Shown here: positions 9,573 through 19,125 of the stretch, in pieces
Numbering within the stretch: position 1 is the stretch's first letter
Layout of the letters: each line of letters begins with the position of its first letter
DNA from: Lunatimonas sp.
Lineage (GTDB): Bacteria > Bacteroidota > Bacteroidia > Cytophagales > Cyclobacteriaceae
Assembly: GCF_020832325.1 (NCBI RefSeq)
Contig: NZ_JAFIEU010000008.1
Location: forward strand, 62,001-126,000
Direction: 5' to 3'
Length of the DNA: 64,000 nucleotides
Program-made: the position numbers and the translations under genes
Notes under the pieces: generated by a model
Database searches by the model: none
Seen by the model: the letters and a program-made list of their open reading frames with translations, nothing else
What the model was told of the DNA's origin: nothing

Positions 9573-10905
9573 GCAGCTCTTGGTCCGATGTGAGCTTGGC
9601 TGGAAAGCGCAGTGTAAAGGTACTACCTACACCTTCTTTGCTCCGGACCTCGATGCTCCCGCCTAGTTTTAGGGCGTTTTGGTAGCAAATGTGGAGCCCC
9701 ATCCCAGTACCTTTTTCGTTTGCCGTACCGTAGGTGGGCTTGATTTCCAATTGGAAAATATTGGTAATTTTTTGTTCCGGAATACCTATGCCGGTGTCTT
9801 CGACCGAGATGATGATTTGACGGTCGTCGCTGCTGATTTCACACCAGATTGTTCCTCCTTTATTGGAAAACTTGATCGCATTTTGGATCAAATTTCTGAC
9901 AATTAACAAAATTCGGTCTGTCTCACCGTTCACCTCGGGGTTGCCGTTAAAGTTTACATTTAGCGTCAGTTGTTTTTGAGAGGCGATAGATGTCATGATA
10001 TCTAGCGTATCTTGCAATAGCGACTTTAAATCGACTTGGCGGATTCGGTTTTGCGTTCTGTTTAATTCAAAAGAAGACCATTCAAGGATATTTTCCATCA
10101 TCCGGTAGGTCCTTTTGGTGTTTTTTAGTAGTTCGCCGTGAATAAAATCCATTTCTTCTGCAGTAAGGCTATCGGCTTGATCAATTAGCTCCAAGGTCTG
10201 CAGAATGGAGTTAAGTGGGTTTCTCAAGTCGTGGGCGATGATGGCAATGATCTTATCCTTTTGCTGGTTGAGATTGTTCAGGTCCCGGTTGAGTAGTGCT
10301 AGCTCGTTGCGCTTGAACTCCGCCTCCGATTTTTGAAACTGGTAATATTGTTTGAGGGTGGTTAGCAGTAGGGTGATGCCTAGTATAGACCCAATATAGG
10401 TCAATACATGGTCTATGAACAAATAGTTTTCTGACGTATAGTTCGCCGGTATCCAGCTGGAATGGTAAGTTCCCAGATAGTAAAGTACCACAAAAAATGA
10501 AATATTGACAGCGGTCCATCCTGGAATCATTTTCAGAGGCGCAATGCTGATAAGCACCACATTCATCAGAATAAAGATATAGGAAGTAGGTCCTAAGACG
10601 CCATCGTTTAAAAAGAAATTGATAGTGATCAGCGGATAGCTGAGTCCACCGAATAGGTAGAGGGATAGCTGATAGCGGTTTTTTATCCGGATTAAGTAAT
10701 AAATGAACGCTAGAGGGCCTAGTGTCAGAAAAGAAATCAGTGTTAACCAAGTTTGTCCGATAAAGATATTGATTACCCCCATAGCTACTAGGTATACCGC
10801 AATGATGAAAAGCATGGAGTTAAAAATCTGCTTTTCCATTACCGGAGTTCGGTACCAAAAAAACCAAGACTTTATTTGCTCCTTCATCCTATTCCAACTA
10901 GCCAT
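9562..10905 (-). CDS. Membrane sensor histidine kinase
   Basis: The 447-residue protein has about six hydrophobic helices between residues 25 and 185 and no large periplasmic domain, so it probably senses something in or at the membrane. A short coiled segment then leads to the dimerisation/phosphorylation helix with IIAHDLRNPLNSIL (phospho-acceptor His near 224). The ATPase domain shows the N-box (VRNLIQNAIKFSNKGG), G1 (VEDTGIGIP) and G2 (GTGMGLHICYQ) and ends with the usual GSTFTLRFPA. No response-regulator gene lies beside it, so it is an orphan kinase in this window. It converges on ypdA with an 11-nt overlap of coding ends, and 18 nt separate it from the adenine deaminase gene upstream on the same strand, so it may be transcribed with that gene. 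Confidence 0.93.
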   Translation of the reverse strand: MASWNRMKEQIKSWFFWYRTPVMEKQIFNSMLFIIAVYLVAMGVINIFIGQTWLTLISFLTLGPLAFIYYLIRIKNRYQLSLYLFGGLSYPLITINFFLNDGVLGPTSYIFILMNVVLISIAPLKMIPGWTAVNISFFVVLYYLGTYHSSWIPANYTSENYLFIDHVLTYIGSILGITLLLTTLKQYYQFQKSEAEFKRNELALLNRDLNNLNQQKDKIIAIIAHDLRNPLNSILQTLELIDQADSLTAEEMDFIHGELLKNTKRTYRMMENILEWSSFELNRTQNRIRQVDLKSLLQDTLDIMTSIASQKQLTLNVNFNGNPEVNGETDRILLIVRNLIQNAIKFSNKGGTIWCEISSDDRQIIISVEDTGIGIPEQKITNIFQLEIKPTYGTANEKGTGMGLHICYQNALKLGGSIEVRSKEGVGSTFTLRFPAKLTSDQELLNQ

Positions 10906-10923
10906 ACACCTAGGGATAACTTT

Positions 10924-12585
10924 CTAAATCAGGTCGTTGTATAAAGGTACGAAATTAAATGAATTTCCATCAAACAGACCTTTGTCGCTAAGCTTTAAAT
11001 CGGGGATCACCAGGAGGGCCATAAAGCTCAAGGTCATGTAGGGTGAAGCCAAAGTACACCCTAAGCGCTCTTTGGCCAAACGGTCTAGTTCAGTGTAACG
11101 TGCCGCTGTTATAAAGGCATCTTCCGTGGTCATCAGGCCAGCAACAGGAAGAGGTAATATCTTGCAATTTTCTCCATCACATAGTGACAGGCCTCCTTTT
11201 TGGGAAATGATCGCATTTACCGCCTCTGTCATGGAGCGATCATTTGCTCCGACCACTACGATGTTGTGCGAATCGTGGGCTACAGAGGAGGCAATGGCAC
11301 CCCTTTTCAATCCGAAATTCTTAATAAACGCAACAGCGGGCGGCGCTTTTTTGTAGCGGTTGACCACGGCCAGTTTCAGGACATCCTGTGTCGTATCGGA
11401 AATCAGATTGCCTCCGGAAGGAGATAGGGTGGCCCAGTCCTGCTTGGTGACCAACTGCCCTTCCTCCGCAACGATGACTCTAACGGCCTTTCCCTCATCG
11501 TTGACCCGAAGGGATGCTTCTTGGATAGGGCCTACTGCAAACTGGTTTATAGTTTCCGTTTTTACAGAGGGGATCAGGGTATCGTGCAGGTTGGAAACGA
11601 CAAGGCCATTAATATAGGTTGACTGTACGGAAAACTCCTTCAGATCCTCCACTACGATGAAATCTGCCGGGTCTCCTTTCCGAAGGGTGCCCACCTCCAA
11701 TCCATAGTGGTTTACTGGGTTGATGCAGGCTGCCTGCAGCACATCAAATACGTTTTTTCCCAGCTTGATAGCTCTAGCCACCAGTTGGTTGATATGTCCT
11801 TCTAGCAGGCTGTCCGGGTGTTTGTCGTCTGAGCAGAACATCAGGCTTTCCGGATACTTGTCCATCAAATTGATCAAGGCGTCGAAATTTTTGGCGGCAC
11901 TACCCTCCCGAATGGCTATTTTCATTCCCAATTGAATCTTGTAGGCTGCTTCCTCGTAGGTAAAGCATTCGTGGTCGGTACTCATGCCGGCTTGGATGTA
12001 TGCTTTTGCCCTATCCCCGGTTAGTCCCGGGGCATGCCCATCGATCGGTTTTCCTGCCTTTTTTGCCCATTCGATTTTTTGCGTGATCGTTTCATCCCGA
12101 TAGATCACGCCTGGCCAATTCATCATTTCCGCCAAGTAGTGGATGCGTTTATCAGACATCAACTTGGCGATCTCGGAGACCCCAATGGTCGCCCCAGCCG
12201 TCTCAAAGGTGGTGGCCGGAACACAGGATGGAGCACCGAAATAGAACTTAAAATTGACAGAATTACCATTTTCAATCATATAGTTCACCCCCTCCATACC
12301 GCAAACATTGGCGATTTCGTGTGGATCGGAGACAGTGGCCACCGTGCCGTGAAGGACTGCAAGCCGCGCAAACTCGGATGGAACCAAAAGAGAGGACTCG
12401 ATGTGAATGTGCGCATCAATAAATCCGGGAAGGATAAATCGCGTAGGGGCACTTTTCAGGGGTGTGATAGCGGCAATGCGACCATTACGTACGGAAATTT
12501 CTGCTGGGTAAATGACCTTATGGTAAATGTCTACGTATTGCCCCGTTATGTTAACGATATTATCGTCAGTTGGCGTTTTTATCAT
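10924..12585 (-). CDS. ade: Adenine deaminase
   Basis: This 553-residue amidohydrolase-superfamily enzyme converts adenine to hypoxanthine and ammonia in purine salvage. Key segments: LPGFIDAHIHIESSLLVPSE (metal-binding HxH), GTVATVSDPHEIANVCG, GHAPGLTG, DHECFTYEEA and CSDDKHPDSLLEGH, all typical of bacterial Ade rather than the unrelated adenosine-deaminase fold. The C-terminal domain has AHDSHNIVVVGAND. A frame extends to 12606, but I choose the ATG at 12585 because the extra N-terminal residues (DFILLF) are not family-like. It is divergent from cmk. The histidine kinase follows 18 nt downstream on the same strand. Confidence 0.93.
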   Translation of the reverse strand: MIKTPTDDNIVNITGQYVDIYHKVIYPAEISVRNGRIAAITPLKSAPTRFILPGFIDAHIHIESSLLVPSEFARLAVLHGTVATVSDPHEIANVCGMEGVNYMIENGNSVNFKFYFGAPSCVPATTFETAGATIGVSEIAKLMSDKRIHYLAEMMNWPGVIYRDETITQKIEWAKKAGKPIDGHAPGLTGDRAKAYIQAGMSTDHECFTYEEAAYKIQLGMKIAIREGSAAKNFDALINLMDKYPESLMFCSDDKHPDSLLEGHINQLVARAIKLGKNVFDVLQAACINPVNHYGLEVGTLRKGDPADFIVVEDLKEFSVQSTYINGLVVSNLHDTLIPSVKTETINQFAVGPIQEASLRVNDEGKAVRVIVAEEGQLVTKQDWATLSPSGGNLISDTTQDVLKLAVVNRYKKAPPAVAFIKNFGLKRGAIASSVAHDSHNIVVVGANDRSMTEAVNAIISQKGGLSLCDGENCKILPLPVAGLMTTEDAFITAARYTELDRLAKERLGCTLASPYMTLSFMALLVIPDLKLSDKGLFDGNSFNFVPLYNDLI

Positions 12586-12669
12586 AAATAGCAAAATAAA
12601 ATCCAAGCATCATTGAGAAATAAAAAATTCTAAATGGCTGTACTATACCTGTAATCGATTTAAAACTAC

Positions 12670-12677
12670 TATATTTG
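12670..12677 (+). promoter_or_regulatory. Putative -7 element for cmk-ispH
   Basis: TATATTTG matches the Bacteroidota -7 consensus TAnnTTTG and lies 41 nt before the cmk start. No clear TTG -33 box is seen at the usual spacing, so this rests on the -7 match and position only. Confidence 0.45.
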
Positions 12678-12718
12678 CAGCCGAATATTCAATTGACGTC
12701 AAAAGCAACTTTTCCTTA

Positions 12719-13396
12719 ATGAAAAAAATCATTATCGCTATAGATGGCCTTTCTGGATGCGGAAAAAGCACCACGGCGAAGTCGGTGGCAAAGGTGTTGA
12801 AATATGCCTACATCGATTCTGGGGCCATGTATAGAGCTGTGACTCTCTATTTTTTGAACAAGCACACTAATTTAAGTAATATTCAGGAGATACGGCAATC
12901 ATTAGAGTCGGTAAATATCGATTTCCATGTAGATGACAAGGACGGAAGCCAGCGCATTTTTTTAAACGGCAAGGATGTAGAAGACGAAATTAGGGGGATG
13001 CCGGTCACTGACCAAGTAAGTGAAGTGAGCAAAATCAAAGAAATTAGACAGGCATTGGTGGCTAAGCAGCGGCAGCTAGGCTCTAAAAAGGGGGTGGTGA
13101 TGGATGGACGCGACATAGGCACGGTGGTTTTTCCGGATGCTGAGTTAAAAGTCTTTATGTCTGCAAAACTTGAGGTGCGGGCTGCACGTAGGTTAAAAGA
13201 GCTTCAGGGGCGAGGTCAGCATGCGGATTTGGATCAGATTAGGGAAAATTTGGCTAAACGGGATCACTTGGATAGCAGCAGAGCCGAAAGTCCATTGGTA
13301 AAAGCAGCGGATGCCGTGGAAATAGATACCAGCGACCTGCAATTTGAAGACCAAGTGGCAAGGATTTTGGAGCTTGCGAGGGATAAAATGAACTGA
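12719..13396 (+). CDS. cmk: Cytidylate kinase
   Basis: The 225-residue (d)CMP kinase has the P-loop GLSGCGKST at residues 10-18, the NMP-binding YIDSGAMYRAVT, the GRDIGTVVFPDAELKVF segment, and the lid RRLKELQGRG. It phosphorylates CMP and dCMP with ATP in the cytosol. Length and motif order are standard. The ispH gene starts 11 nt after the stop, an order found in other Bacteroidota, so the two probably form one operon driven from the -7 element 41 nt upstream. Confidence 0.97.
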   Translation: MKKIIIAIDGLSGCGKSTTAKSVAKVLKYAYIDSGAMYRAVTLYFLNKHTNLSNIQEIRQSLESVNIDFHVDDKDGSQRIFLNGKDVEDEIRGMPVTDQVSEVSKIKEIRQALVAKQRQLGSKKGVVMDGRDIGTVVFPDAELKVFMSAKLEVRAARRLKELQGRGQHADLDQIRENLAKRDHLDSSRAESPLVKAADAVEIDTSDLQFEDQVARILELARDKMN

Positions 13397-13407
13397 ACGA
13401 CAACGGC

Positions 13408-14307
13408 ATGGAAGTAACAATTGATAAAAATTCCGGTTACTGCTTTGGGGTGGAGTACGCCATCCAAATGGCTGAGGATGAAATGGAGGGTGAAAACACG
13501 CTTTATTGCCTGGGAGATATCGTCCACAACGATATGGAAGTAAAAAGGCTAAGCGAAAAGGGCCTGAAGGTGATAGACCGTGACCAGCTGAAATGTCTGT
13601 CCGATTGCAAGGTGCTCATTCGGGCGCATGGCGAGCCACCCGAGACGTATAGGTTGGCCATAGAGAATAACATTGAGCTGATTGACGCCTCCTGTCCGGT
13701 GGTATTGAAGCTTCAGCATCGCGTGAAGAATGCCTTTGACAAAATGGAGCGTGAGCAGGGGCAGATTGTTATATATGGTAAGAAGGGCCACGCCGAAGTA
13801 ATCGGTTTGACGGGTCAAACGCTGGAGAAAGCGATCGTGGTCATGGAAGACAAGGACCTAGATCGAATTGATTTCAGCAAACCCGTGACGCTTTTTAGCC
13901 AGACAACAAAAAGTACGAAGGGTTTCTACGCGCTGAAGGAAAAGATTGAAGATCGGATACGACAGGCAAAAGGCTCTCTGACGGAGCTTGATTTCAACGC
14001 GAATGATTCCATTTGCAGACAGGTATCCAACAGGGAACCGCAGCTTTCACGCTTCGCCGCTGAAAACGACGTAATCGTATTTGTATCGGGCAAGAAAAGC
14101 TCTAACGGGAGGGCGTTGTTTCAAGTATGTCAACAGGTAAACACCCGCAGCTATTTCATCGAGAACGAGGAGGAGATTGACCCTTCTTGGTTTGAGTCGG
14201 CTACCAAAATTGGGATCTGTGGTGCTACTTCTACCCCCATGTGGTTGATGGAGCAAATTCGGGATTTTATCAACAGACTGGAGGACAAAGCGGTATTAGC
14301 CCAGTAA
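13408..14307 (+). CDS. ispH: 4-hydroxy-3-methylbut-2-enyl diphosphate reductase
   Basis: The 299-residue LytB/IspH protein catalyses the last step of the MEP isoprenoid pathway with a [4Fe-4S] cluster. The three cluster cysteines are visible: Cys12 in SGYCFGV, Cys96 in DASCPVV and Cys203 in NDSICRQVSNREPQL. Substrate-binding histidines appear in RAHGEPPE (about 74) and GKKGHAEVIG (about 129), with TTKS further on. Its start is 11 nt after cmk. In this lineage the third cysteine motif reads ICRQVSNRE rather than the ICxATQxRQ of E. coli. No clear terminator follows; the nqr operon begins 133 nt downstream on the same strand with its own putative -7 box. Confidence 0.96.
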   Translation: MEVTIDKNSGYCFGVEYAIQMAEDEMEGENTLYCLGDIVHNDMEVKRLSEKGLKVIDRDQLKCLSDCKVLIRAHGEPPETYRLAIENNIELIDASCPVVLKLQHRVKNAFDKMEREQGQIVIYGKKGHAEVIGLTGQTLEKAIVVMEDKDLDRIDFSKPVTLFSQTTKSTKGFYALKEKIEDRIRQAKGSLTELDFNANDSICRQVSNREPQLSRFAAENDVIVFVSGKKSSNGRALFQVCQQVNTRSYFIENEEEIDPSWFESATKIGICGATSTPMWLMEQIRDFINRLEDKAVLAQ

Positions 14308-14392
14308 TACAACCAAGCATTGATGTCTGTGCTAACATGGCACAGCCTGCAATAAATAGCGGATTTAACTTCTAATAACTGATGTAATTTAT

Positions 14393-14400
14393 TAGATTTG
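14393..14400 (+). promoter_or_regulatory. Putative -7 element for the nqr operon
   Basis: TAGATTTG fits TAnnTTTG and ends 40 nt before the nqrA start. The region 14308-14440 is AT-rich and holds no other obvious signal; a -33 TTG is not evident. Confidence 0.4.
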
Positions 14401-14440
14401 AGCCGTTTTTCAAAGGATCATGTAGTTTTAAAATTCAAAT

Positions 14441-15805
14441 ATGTCAAAACTAGTAAAGCTAAAGAAAGGGTTTGATATAAACTTAGCCGGTAAAGCCGAG
14501 AAAAAAGTTGAGGGCTTTTCAGCGGTTAAAACCTTCGCTATCAAACCGACAGACTTCCTTGGAATGGAAAGGCCCAAGGTGCTAGTCAAAGAAGGGGACA
14601 CAGTAAAAGCAGGTACCCCTTTGTTATTTGATAAAAAAATGGAAAAGGTGCAGATGGTGGCACCGGTATCCGGCGAAGTGGTCGAAATTAAGCGGGGAGA
14701 AAAAAGAAAACTTCTCGAGATAAAAATTTTGGCAGATAGCGAAATCGTCTTCGAGACCTTCGAAAAATTTTCTGATGCGGACATACAGGCAGCGAGCCGG
14801 GAGAAACTGATAGACCGGATGGCCCAAGGGGGCGTTTGGCCACAGATCATACAGCGCCCGTTTGGCATCATCGCTAATCCCGATGACGAGCCAAAATCCA
14901 TTTTTATCTCTGGCTTTGACAGTCACCCATTGGCCCCCGATTACGATGTTTTGTTGAAGGGTCAAGAAAAAGCTTTTCAGACTGGTATTGACATATTGAA
15001 AAAACTGACGAAGGGAAAAGTTTACCTAGGAGTAAAAGCGGAAGGTAGCAGCCCCGCGGCCTTCGATAATCTAAAAGAAGTAGAAGTCACCAAATTTTCC
15101 GGACCGCATCCTGCGGGAAATGTGGGCGTTCAGATACATCACGTAGACCCTATTTGTAAAGGCGAAATCGTGTGGACCGTAAACCCCTACGGAGTAGTAC
15201 AAATAGGAAAGTTGTTTCTTAACGGGGTGTACGATGCTTCCAAAGTGATTGCGCTCACCGGTTCAGAGCTCAAAAAGACCGTTTATGCACAAACCTATAT
15301 GGGAGCCTGCGTGGACAGCTTTGTGGCAGGTAATACCAAATCCGATAACGTACGGGTGATATCCGGCAATGTATTGACCGGTACGAAGATTAATAAAGAC
15401 GGATATTTGGGGTATTACGATCACCAACTAACAGTTATTCCGGAAGGAGATTATTACGAATTTATGGGGTGGCTAAAGCCTACTTCGGATAAATTAAGTT
15501 ACCATAGAGCGCTTGGCCTGCTATCCTTTTTATTTCCAAAGAAGGAGTTTGTGTTGGACACCAATACACGCGGAGAGGAACGCGCATTTGTTTCGACTGG
15601 AGTATTCGAGAGTGTAACCCCCATGGACATTTACCCCGTATATCTCATGAAGGCTATCATGGCCGAAGATTATGACGATATGGAGGAGTTGGGAATCTAT
15701 GAGGTGATCGAAGAAGATTTGGCATTGTGCGAATTCGTCGATGTCTCCAAACACCCTGTGCAGGAAATTGTTAGAAAAGGTATAGAACTGATACAATATA
15801 GTTAA
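14441..15805 (+). CDS. nqrA: Na+-translocating NADH:quinone reductase subunit A
   Basis: The 454-residue NqrA is the soluble subunit on the cytoplasmic face of the sodium-pumping NADH:ubiquinone/menaquinone oxidoreductase. The N-terminus shows the biotinyl/RnfC-like barrel features (KPTDFLGMERPKVLVKEGDTVKAGTPLLFDKK and APVSGEVVEIKRGEKR), followed by GPHPAGNVGVQIHHVDPI, a conserved NqrA stretch. It is the first gene of nqrABCDE, with 5 nt to nqrB. No membrane segments are visible, as expected for this subunit. Confidence 0.96.
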   Translation: MSKLVKLKKGFDINLAGKAEKKVEGFSAVKTFAIKPTDFLGMERPKVLVKEGDTVKAGTPLLFDKKMEKVQMVAPVSGEVVEIKRGEKRKLLEIKILADSEIVFETFEKFSDADIQAASREKLIDRMAQGGVWPQIIQRPFGIIANPDDEPKSIFISGFDSHPLAPDYDVLLKGQEKAFQTGIDILKKLTKGKVYLGVKAEGSSPAAFDNLKEVEVTKFSGPHPAGNVGVQIHHVDPICKGEIVWTVNPYGVVQIGKLFLNGVYDASKVIALTGSELKKTVYAQTYMGACVDSFVAGNTKSDNVRVISGNVLTGTKINKDGYLGYYDHQLTVIPEGDYYEFMGWLKPTSDKLSYHRALGLLSFLFPKKEFVLDTNTRGEERAFVSTGVFESVTPMDIYPVYLMKAIMAEDYDDMEELGIYEVIEEDLALCEFVDVSKHPVQEIVRKGIELIQYS

Positions 15806-15810
15806 TCCAT

Positions 15811-17013
15811 ATGAAGTTTTTACGAGATCTGTTAGATAAGCAGAAGCCACTCTTCCAAAAGGGCGGCAAGTTAGAAAACTTGTACTATTTGTTTGAAGCG
15901 GGTGAAACGTTCATGTTTACACCCAATCATACCACGAGTACAAGAGGAGCGCAGATTAGAGATGCGATCGACCTGAAGCGGATGATGATCACCGTGGTAA
16001 TCGCCATGATCCCCTGTCTGCTTTTTGGAATATACAATGTAGGACACATGCATTTCCTTGCGGTGGAGGATGCCTCTGCCACCTTTGGAGATAAGTTTCT
16101 GCTAGGCGCCACGCTCGTTCTTCCCATCGTGTTGGTGTCCTATGCGGCAGGGGGGCTTATTGAGGCTGTCTTTGCTGTTGTCAGAAAACACCCAATCAAC
16201 GAAGGTTTCCTGGTAACAGGTATGTTGATTCCTTTGGTAGTACCTGCAACTACGCCTTTGTGGCAGGTTGCATTGGCTACGATTTTTGCTGTGGTAATCG
16301 CCAAGGAGGTTTTTGGAGGTACTGGGATGAATATCCTGAACGTGGCCATGACGGCTAGGGCCTTTTTGTACTTTGCGTATCCTGCACAGATTTCCGGAGA
16401 TACCGTCTGGACCTATTTGGGAGATAAAACTCCCGATGCATTTTCCGGTGCGACGGCGCTTTCGGTAGTCTATCAGGCGGGTCAGTCCGGTGAAAATGCC
16501 GTTGCAGCATTAAATGGTCACAACGCGGGCATCATGGATGGCATGTTTAGCTTTGCCAATATGTTTTTTGGGTTTATTCCAGGATCAATTGGCGAAACAT
16601 CTACATTGATGGTGTTGATCGGCGCTGCCATTTTGATATTTACGGGTGTGGCTAGTTGGAAGATTATGGCTGGTGCTTTTGGAGGTGCTTATCTGATGGG
16701 CTTGGTAATGGAGCTGCTGGCAGTTAACGAGTATATGGCGCTACCGTCTCATTATCACTTGGTGATGGGAGGCATTGCTTTCGGGATCGTATTTATGGCC
16801 ACTGATCCGGTTTCTGCTTCCCAGACCGAGGCAGGGAAATGGATATACGGATTGTTGATTGGTGTTTTGACCATCATTATCCGGGTAACCAATCCGGCTT
16901 ATCCAGAGGGAATCATGTTGGCAGTTCTCTTTATGAACGTCTTCGCTCCCCTTATAGATCATTATGTAGTTCAGGCAAACAAAAAAAGGAGGTTACAACG
17001 TGCAACAGTCTAA
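15811..17013 (+). CDS. nqrB: Na+-translocating NADH:quinone reductase subunit B
   Basis: This 400-residue polytopic protein (about ten helices) belongs to the NqrB/RnfD family. It carries the covalent FMN attachment motif SGAT with Thr215 (FSGATALS). NqrB holds riboflavin and an FMN and is central to Na+ translocation. FTPNHTTSTRGAQIRDAIDLKRMM near the N-terminus is family-typical. It starts 5 nt after nqrA, and its last 14 nt overlap nqrC, whose Shine-Dalgarno lies inside the nqrB end. Confidence 0.96.
   Translation: MKFLRDLLDKQKPLFQKGGKLENLYYLFEAGETFMFTPNHTTSTRGAQIRDAIDLKRMMITVVIAMIPCLLFGIYNVGHMHFLAVEDASATFGDKFLLGATLVLPIVLVSYAAGGLIEAVFAVVRKHPINEGFLVTGMLIPLVVPATTPLWQVALATIFAVVIAKEVFGGTGMNILNVAMTARAFLYFAYPAQISGDTVWTYLGDKTPDAFSGATALSVVYQAGQSGENAVAALNGHNAGIMDGMFSFANMFFGFIPGSIGETSTLMVLIGAAILIFTGVASWKIMAGAFGGAYLMGLVMELLAVNEYMALPSHYHLVMGGIAFGIVFMATDPVSASQTEAGKWIYGLLIGVLTIIIRVTNPAYPEGIMLAVLFMNVFAPLIDHYVVQANKKRRLQRATV
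16986..16992 (+). promoter_or_regulatory. Shine-Dalgarno of nqrC inside nqrB
   Basis: AAGGAGG lies 7 nt before a GTG codon at 17000. It decides the nqrC start and is unusual because most genes in this window lack a recognisable SD. Confidence 0.7.
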
Positions 17014-17767
17014 TGCTTATGTGATTACGTTTTCCGTAATCCTAACCATCGTTTTGGGCTTATTACTTTCTGGTACAGCAGAAGTATTGAAGCCGATACA
17101 GAAAAAGGCGGAGGCCTTGGATACCAAGAAGCAAATTCTCGGAGCGGTAATTTCAGCGGAAGACATCCGTAAAATGAAAGCGGAAGAGATTGATGCCTTT
17201 TACGAGAGTAGAATATCCTCCAAGGTAGTTAATATAGAAGGCGAGGAAGTCACTGAACAAGACGGTGTGGCTGTTACTGCTGAAACCGTTGATGTAGGTA
17301 GAAATTATAAGAAGGCTCCTGCCGATAGGTTGTACCCTGTCTTTATCTTTCACAAAGAAGGTAATGAGGAAGCCGTTGAAGCGTATATTTTGCCAGTGTA
17401 TGGTGCGGGACTTTGGGATAGTATCTGGGGTTACCTTGCATTACAGACCGATTTGAATACAATAGAAGGAGTTACGTTTGCTCATGCCGGAGAAACCCCC
17501 GGTCTTGGAGCTAGAATCACCGCAGGAGAGGTTCAGTCTCGCTTTGAAGGCAAAAAGATATTTGACGAAAGCGGAAACCTTGAGTCTGTAAGCATGCAGA
17601 AGGGAGAAGGAAAAGACTATTCCGGAGATCCTCATAAAGTAGATGGCCTGTCTGGTGCTACCATTACTGCGGTAGGCGTAAACAAGATGTTGGAGGCATA
17701 TCTAGGCCATTATAAGGCATATTTGGATAAGAAAAAATCCAACAAGGATGTTATGGCCATTAATTAA
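17000..17767 (+). CDS. nqrC: Na+-translocating NADH:quinone reductase subunit C
   Basis: The 255-residue subunit has one N-terminal membrane helix (YVITFSVILTIVLGLLLSG) and an extracytoplasmic FMN-binding domain with the covalent flavin motif SGAT, Thr221, in VDGLSGATITAVGV. The upstream YGAGLWDSIWGYLAL and GETPGLGARI are NqrC/RnfG hallmarks. The start is GTG at 17000, overlapping nqrB by 14 nt and preceded by a perfect AAGGAGG; this suggests translational coupling to nqrB. Flavin attachment needs an ApbE transferase, which is not encoded in this window. Confidence 0.96.
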   Translation: MQQSNAYVITFSVILTIVLGLLLSGTAEVLKPIQKKAEALDTKKQILGAVISAEDIRKMKAEEIDAFYESRISSKVVNIEGEEVTEQDGVAVTAETVDVGRNYKKAPADRLYPVFIFHKEGNEEAVEAYILPVYGAGLWDSIWGYLALQTDLNTIEGVTFAHAGETPGLGARITAGEVQSRFEGKKIFDESGNLESVSMQKGEGKDYSGDPHKVDGLSGATITAVGVNKMLEAYLGHYKAYLDKKKSNKDVMAIN

Positions 17768-17794
17768 TTTTAGAACGTTTCAATTCTATATAAG

Positions 17795-18478
17795 ATGAGT
17801 GCAGAAACCGCTGAGAAAGTAAACGTAGTAAAGGAAGTAGAGCCTTTATTGTCCAAGAGAAGAAAGAAATTGATCACCGATCCCCTGGTGGATGACAACC
17901 CGATTACCATTCAGGTATTGGGGATATGTTCCGCATTGGCGGTGACTACACAGATGCAACCTACATTGGTTATGGCGCTGTCTGTAATATTTGTAATGGT
18001 TATGGCAAACCTAACCATTTCCCTATTGCGAAATACGATACCCACCCGGGTTCGTATTATCGTACAGCTCGCCGTAGTAGCGTCGTTGGTTACATTGGTG
18101 AATGAGATACTGAAAGCTTTTGCTTTTGATATGTACAAAGAGCTGTCGGTGTTCGTAGGGTTGATTATTACCAACTGTATTGTCATGGGACGACTAGAGG
18201 CTTATGCGTTGGGTAACAAGCCTTATGATTCTATTTTAGATGGATTTGGAAGCGCCCTAGGTTATTCTTGGATCATCCTAGCAGTAGCTTTCTTCAGGGA
18301 ATTATGGGGTTCAGGATCGGTATTTGGAGTTCCGGTATTCGATGCAGTTTCCGGGCTATTTGGCGAAAACTTCAATTTAGCAACCAATGGTTTGATGGTA
18401 AGTCCAGTAGGCGCTTTTATTATCCTTGGGCTAATCATCTGGGTACAGCGTACCAAGACTGGATATGTAGAACACTAA
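17795..18478 (+). CDS. nqrD: Na+-translocating NADH:quinone reductase subunit D
   Basis: This 227-residue polytopic protein has six predicted helices and belongs to the NqrD/RnfE family. The hydrophilic N-terminus (about 45 residues, with [19 protein letters not shown]) precedes the conserved [11 protein letters not shown] and the [12 protein letters not shown] half-motif. NqrD and NqrE form an inverted-topology pair that coordinates an iron centre through conserved cysteines. Cys in GICSAL and NCIVMG are both present. It lies 27 nt after nqrC and 13 nt before nqrE. Confidence 0.96.
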   Translation: MSAETAEKVNVVKEVEPLLSKRRKKLITDPLVDDNPITIQVLGICSALAVTTQMQPTLVMALSVIFVMVMANLTISLLRNTIPTRVRIIVQLAVVASLVTLVNEILKAFAFDMYKELSVFVGLIITNCIVMGRLEAYALGNKPYDSILDGFGSALGYSWIILAVAFFRELWGSGSVFGVPVFDAVSGLFGENFNLATNGLMVSPVGAFIILGLIIWVQRTKTGYVEH

Positions 18479-18491
18479 AAACGAAAGAGAA

Positions 18492-19103
18492 ATGGAATTA
18501 TTCAGCTTAGGAATCCGATCGATCTTTATCGACAACATGGTTTTCGCCTACTTTTTGGGAATGTGTTCTTTCTTGGCCGTTTCTAAAAAAGTAAGCACTG
18601 CCTTGGGCTTGGGAGCAGCCGTCATTTTCGTGTTAACCATCACTGTGCCGTTAAACTGGTTGTTAAATGAGTTTATACTTAAGGAAGGAGCACTGGCCTT
18701 TTTGGGAGAGGGGTTGGCATCTGTGGACCTCAGCTTCCTTCGATTCATCATGTTTATTGCCATTATAGCCGCCATGGTCCAATTGGTAGAAATGGTAGTT
18801 GAAAAATTTGCTCCAGCGCTCTACGGTGCCTTAGGAATCTTCCTTCCACTGATAGCGGTAAACTGCGCGATCTTGGGGGGGTCTCTTTTTATGGCACAGA
18901 GAGACTATACTCTGGCAGAGGCCACAGTATACGGCTTTGGATCAGGGACTGGCTTCTTTTTGGCTATCGTAGCTTTGGCAGCTATCCGTGAAAAACTAAA
19001 GTATTCCAATGTGCCAAACGGGCTAAAAGGCTTGGGTATTACCATGCTCATTACCGGCTTGATGGGCATTGCCTTCATGTCCTTTATGGGGATCGATTTG
19101 TAA
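18492..19103 (+). CDS. nqrE: Na+-translocating NADH:quinone reductase subunit E
   Basis: The 203-residue polytopic subunit is of the NqrE/RnfA family, with [16 protein letters not shown] and [12 protein letters not shown], whose cysteines pair with those of NqrD around the membrane iron site. Length and helix pattern are standard. It is the last nqr gene: a strong intrinsic terminator lies 23 nt downstream and the next gene is unrelated, so nqrF, which usually ends this operon, is not here. Confidence 0.96.
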   Translation: MELFSLGIRSIFIDNMVFAYFLGMCSFLAVSKKVSTALGLGAAVIFVLTITVPLNWLLNEFILKEGALAFLGEGLASVDLSFLRFIMFIAIIAAMVQLVEMVVEKFAPALYGALGIFLPLIAVNCAILGGSLFMAQRDYTLAEATVYGFGSGTGFFLAIVALAAIREKLKYSNVPNGLKGLGITMLITGLMGIAFMSFMGIDL

Positions 19104-19125
19104 AGTCAATGGTAGTCATTAAGTT

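Noticed and set aside
11126-12591. Several plus-strand frames opposite the adenine deaminase gene.
   Set aside because: They are antisense shadows; the minus-strand gene has a full set of conserved motifs.
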